Below, piece by piece: positions 61,772 through 64,000 of a stretch of 64,000 nt of DNA (position 1 is its first letter; each line of letters opens with the position of its first letter). The DNA lies in contig NZ_CP087724.1 of NCBI RefSeq assembly GCF_024972755.1, positions 1 to 64,000 on the forward strand, written 5' to 3'. The DNA comes from Halanaeroarchaeum sp. HSR-CO (lineage in GTDB: Archaea > Halobacteriota > Halobacteria > Halobacteriales > Halobacteriaceae). The translations under genes were made by a program, and so were the position numbers. Under the pieces are notes generated by a model. The model worked only from the letters and a program-made list of their open reading frames with translations. It made no database searches and was not told the DNA's origin.

Positions 61772-63139
61772 TCACGCCCGGATCGGGGCCAGGATTTCGG
61801 CAAACCGTCGCTCGTCCAGCGCCTGTAGCCTATCGAACGCCTCCCGTGCAGCCGCCTCGTCGACGGTTTGCGTGCCGGCCTCGACGAACTTCGCTTCCAA
61901 CGCGTCACGGCTCGGCGGCTGCTCGTGGGTCCAGGGAGGATGGTCGGTGGCCGTCTCGTAGGTGTCGGTTGCCGTCTCGATGGTGACGGTGGCGGCGTGG
62001 GAGTCGTAGGGGAGTGTCTCGTCGACCGTGAATTCGACGAGATTTCGCCGCTCGGCGAGGGTTTCGTCGTCGAGGGCCGACGGTTCGAAGTACTCGACGC
62101 TCACCCGGTCTGCGGTCATCGCCACCGCCACGATGTGGGGCATCGAGAACTTCGACTGTAGTGCCGTCTCCGGCTCGGTGTAGGCGATCGCATCGCGTGC
62201 GCCACCCGCCGCTCGCACGTGCACCGCTTCGACGGTTTCCGGATCGATATCGTTTGCATCGAGTAACGAACGAGTCGCGGCGATTGTCGTGTGCGAGAAG
62301 TAACAGGCCGGATATTTCTTGATGTGGATGCCAGGATCGACGAGGGTCCACCCCTCGCTCGTCGGGGCGGGCGGCAGTTCACTGGCGGCGTCCGTTGCTC
62401 CGCTGTAGAGCGACCAGAACCCCTTGTCCCCTTCGATCGCCCGGTCGCCGGCGGTGAACCCATCGGCCGCGAGCAGCGCACTCGTCACGCCGGACCGCGC
62501 AGCCAGTCCGGCGTGGAGCGGCTTGGTCATCGTCCCGAAGTTCTCCTTCAGGCCCGAGGGGGTCGACGCGGCGACGGTGAGTGCGCGCCTGGTGGCGTCG
62601 ACGTCGAGGTCGAGCAAGGAGGCGGCCGTCGCCGTGGCGCCGATCGCCCCGAACGTCGAAGTCGCGTGCCAGCCCGCCTCGTAGTGATCGGGGCTCACCG
62701 GCTCTGCGACGTAGCTGGCTGTCTCGAAACCGACGGCGTAGGCTTCGATGACGTCCTCACCGGTCGGGTCGACGTGTTCGGTCAACGCGAGAATGGGCGG
62801 AAGCAAGACCACCGTCGGGTGGCCGTCCATCGCCCACGTGAGGTCGTCGTAATCCAGTGCGTGTGCTGCGGTTCCGAGGTGGAGGGCCAGCTCGGCTCGT
62901 TCGCCACCGGTCGCTCCGTCGAGAGGGATGCCCGTCCGGGGAACTCGACCCGTGAATCCGCCGGTGATCTCGGAGCTTTCGTGGGCCAATCCCGCGAGCG
63001 TCACACCAACACCGTCCGTAATGGCCCGAACGACCGCGTTACGTCCCCGGTCCGGTAGGTCCGATACCGTCGTTTCGGTGACGAATTCGGCGAGCGTCCC
63101 CGATGCTGTCGCTGCGCTATCGTCGTGCGGGGGTGTCAT
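61772..63139 (-). CDS. MmgE/PrpD family protein
   Basis: A 455-residue member of the family that includes 2-methylcitrate dehydratase, cis-aconitate decarboxylase and iminodisuccinate epimerase. Marks are AHALDYDDLTWAMDGHPTVV with the catalytic Asp-His region, EAGWHATSTFGAIGATATAA, KENFGTMTKPLHAGLAARSG and KKYPACYFSHTTIAATRSLL. These fit a proton-abstraction enzyme on di- or tricarboxylates. Adjacent IclR and SDR-like/MFS genes suggest an organic-acid pathway. The exact reaction is not predictable. Confidence 0.9.
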   Translation of the reverse strand: MTPPHDDSAATASGTLAEFVTETTVSDLPDRGRNAVVRAITDGVGVTLAGLAHESSEITGGFTGRVPRTGIPLDGATGGERAELALHLGTAAHALDYDDLTWAMDGHPTVVLLPPILALTEHVDPTGEDVIEAYAVGFETASYVAEPVSPDHYEAGWHATSTFGAIGATATAASLLDLDVDATRRALTVAASTPSGLKENFGTMTKPLHAGLAARSGVTSALLAADGFTAGDRAIEGDKGFWSLYSGATDAASELPPAPTSEGWTLVDPGIHIKKYPACYFSHTTIAATRSLLDANDIDPETVEAVHVRAAGGARDAIAYTEPETALQSKFSMPHIVAVAMTADRVSVEYFEPSALDDETLAERRNLVEFTVDETLPYDSHAATVTIETATDTYETATDHPPWTHEQPPSRDALEAKFVEAGTQTVDEAAAREAFDRLQALDERRFAEILAPIRA

Positions 63140-63477
63140 ACCCCTTCGTTTCGCGCCTGTATATATAATGGTTGTACCTCACCGCACCCGGGCAGATTGC
63201 CGATTCGAGTGTGTCGTGTCCCATCGACGTGCAGTGGCGATGGTGTTCGACCGAGGAACCCCCAACTATCGTGTGGATCGGTTTCTCACCGACAATTCGA
63301 TTGCGACCGTGGTACTGATGAATGGTGCCCCGATCCAGGCCGGCCTCCTCGCCGCCCTGGAAAGTTTCAGTTACGCGCCCGCTCCCAGCAAGGCCGGTCG
63401 GGTCGGGGGGGGGGCGGCTTCGAGCGCCGGCGCTATCCCTGGAGATCGACCACGCAGAGACGACGGGATCGGTCCGG
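63140..63477. other. Gene-free region with a 10-G tract
   Basis: About 340 bases. The likely promoter of the PrpD-like gene is the AT-rich TATATATAA at about 63161-63169 (minus strand), 22-30 nt before its ATG. A run of 10 G lies at 63405-63414. Frames here (for example 63128-63518) have no recognisable family. Confidence 0.5.
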
Positions 63478-63921
63478 TTACCGTGCGACGAGGACGGGGA
63501 CCTCGCTCCCGAGGATGACTTTCTGACTGACACTGCCGAAGACGACCTTGCCGATCGGGGACCGATCGCGGACTCCCATGAGCAGCATGTTGACGTCGAG
63601 TTCACGTGACGCCGTGAGGATGGCCTCGGCGGGATCGCCGACTAACTCGTGGATCTCCGTGTCGATGCCCCGGTCCGACAGGGCCTCGGCGACGTCGTTG
63701 ACTGTCTCGGGTGGGTCGCGGAGTTCGTCGAGCGACTCGTTGATATCATCGAGGTATCCCGTGGCGAACCCACCGCCCTCTCCGGGGGTCTCGATCTCCT
63801 CGTAGACGTATACGACGTGTGCCTCGATCGGCTCGTCGACCGACGGGATATTCCCGATGGTATCGATCTGTTTCTCGGCACGCTCTTCGTTGTCGTCGAC
63901 CGGGATTAGAACTCGGTACAT
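63478..63921 (-). CDS. Universal stress protein (UspA family)
   Basis: The 147-residue single Usp domain starts MYRVLIPVDDNEERAEKQID and ends LLMGVRDRSPIGKVVFGSVS, QKVILGSEVPVLVAR. The closing loop is close to that of the Usp at 31055 (both RxPIGKVVF). AACGTTTAT (minus strand, about 63944-63953) lies some 26 nt upstream, supporting a leaderless ATG 63921. It is the fourth usp gene in the window. Confidence 0.88.
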   Translation of the reverse strand: MYRVLIPVDDNEERAEKQIDTIGNIPSVDEPIEAHVVYVYEEIETPGEGGGFATGYLDDINESLDELRDPPETVNDVAEALSDRGIDTEIHELVGDPAEAILTASRELDVNMLLMGVRDRSPIGKVVFGSVSQKVILGSEVPVLVAR

Positions 63922-64000
63922 GAGTACCTGTCGTAGCCGAAATCACATAAACGTTGCATGACCTCGCGCCGTAGTCGACCCTCCTCATTCGAGTACGGTT

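Noticed and set aside
1-64000. CRISPR array
   Set aside because: No set of regularly spaced repeats with unique spacers was seen; the repeat pairs found have two units or are coding linkers.

Overview
The window comes from a halophilic archaeon of the class Halobacteria. Genes are GC-rich with GC-biased third codon positions, and proteins are acidic. Many genes have a TATA-like element 25-33 nt upstream of the start codon and no obvious ribosome binding site, as expected for leaderless transcripts. The left end carries a replication origin (two inverted origin-recognition boxes around an AT-rich stretch) followed by orc1/cdc6, an archaeal signal peptidase and the small subunit of DNA polymerase D. 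From memory, this order matches the main chromosomal origin of relatives such as Haloferax, so this is probably the main chromosome. No species is claimed.

Layout: 0-10.3 kb is core: origin, orc1, an HTH/membrane-protein pair, sec11, polD1, an acetyltransferase, aspartate kinase, tryptophanase, a phosphodiesterase and IMP cyclohydrolase (purO). 10.4-12.7 kb holds tRNA-Gln and a decayed integrated element: the tail of a Fic protein, two integrase fragments, a VapBC-type pair and a truncated adenine methylase. 12.9-18.5 kb holds a four-PAS histidine kinase, a stand-alone IS630-type HTH protein, and the cell-shape pair rdfA with an SMC-like partner (Sph).

18.9-40.6 kb is a catabolic and transport island: IclR regulator, gamma-glutamyltransferase, FAH-family enzyme, YeiH-type exporter, M29/NicX-like enzyme, enolase-superfamily enzyme, DASS transporter, SerA-type and Ldh/ComC-type 2-hydroxyacid dehydrogenases, a tripartite tricarboxylate transporter split into tctC and tctBA, Usp, MFS transporters, a four-domain rhodanese and two SDR-like proteins lacking the SDR catalytic Tyr-Lys. 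A second smaller catabolic block at 57.9-63.1 kb repeats the SDR-like plus MFS pairing and adds a second IclR regulator and an MmgE/PrpD protein. The pattern suggests import of small chiral organic acids with two dehydrogenases of opposite type; one specific reading, sulfolactate-like, is offered as a hypothesis only.

41.4-57.2 kb is a phosphate/arsenate region: pstSCAB-phoU plus an AbrB-PhoU fusion, a divergent second AbrB-PhoU gene, an arsR-acr3-arsC operon with a near-perfect operator over its promoter, and a PiT transporter coupled to a double-Usp protein. Small genes outside ordinary ORF calling include a 57-aa protein at 54.3-54.5 kb and an 84-aa protein at 48.1-48.4 kb with a 12-G tract inside its coding sequence. 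No CRISPR array, rRNA or intact insertion sequence was seen.
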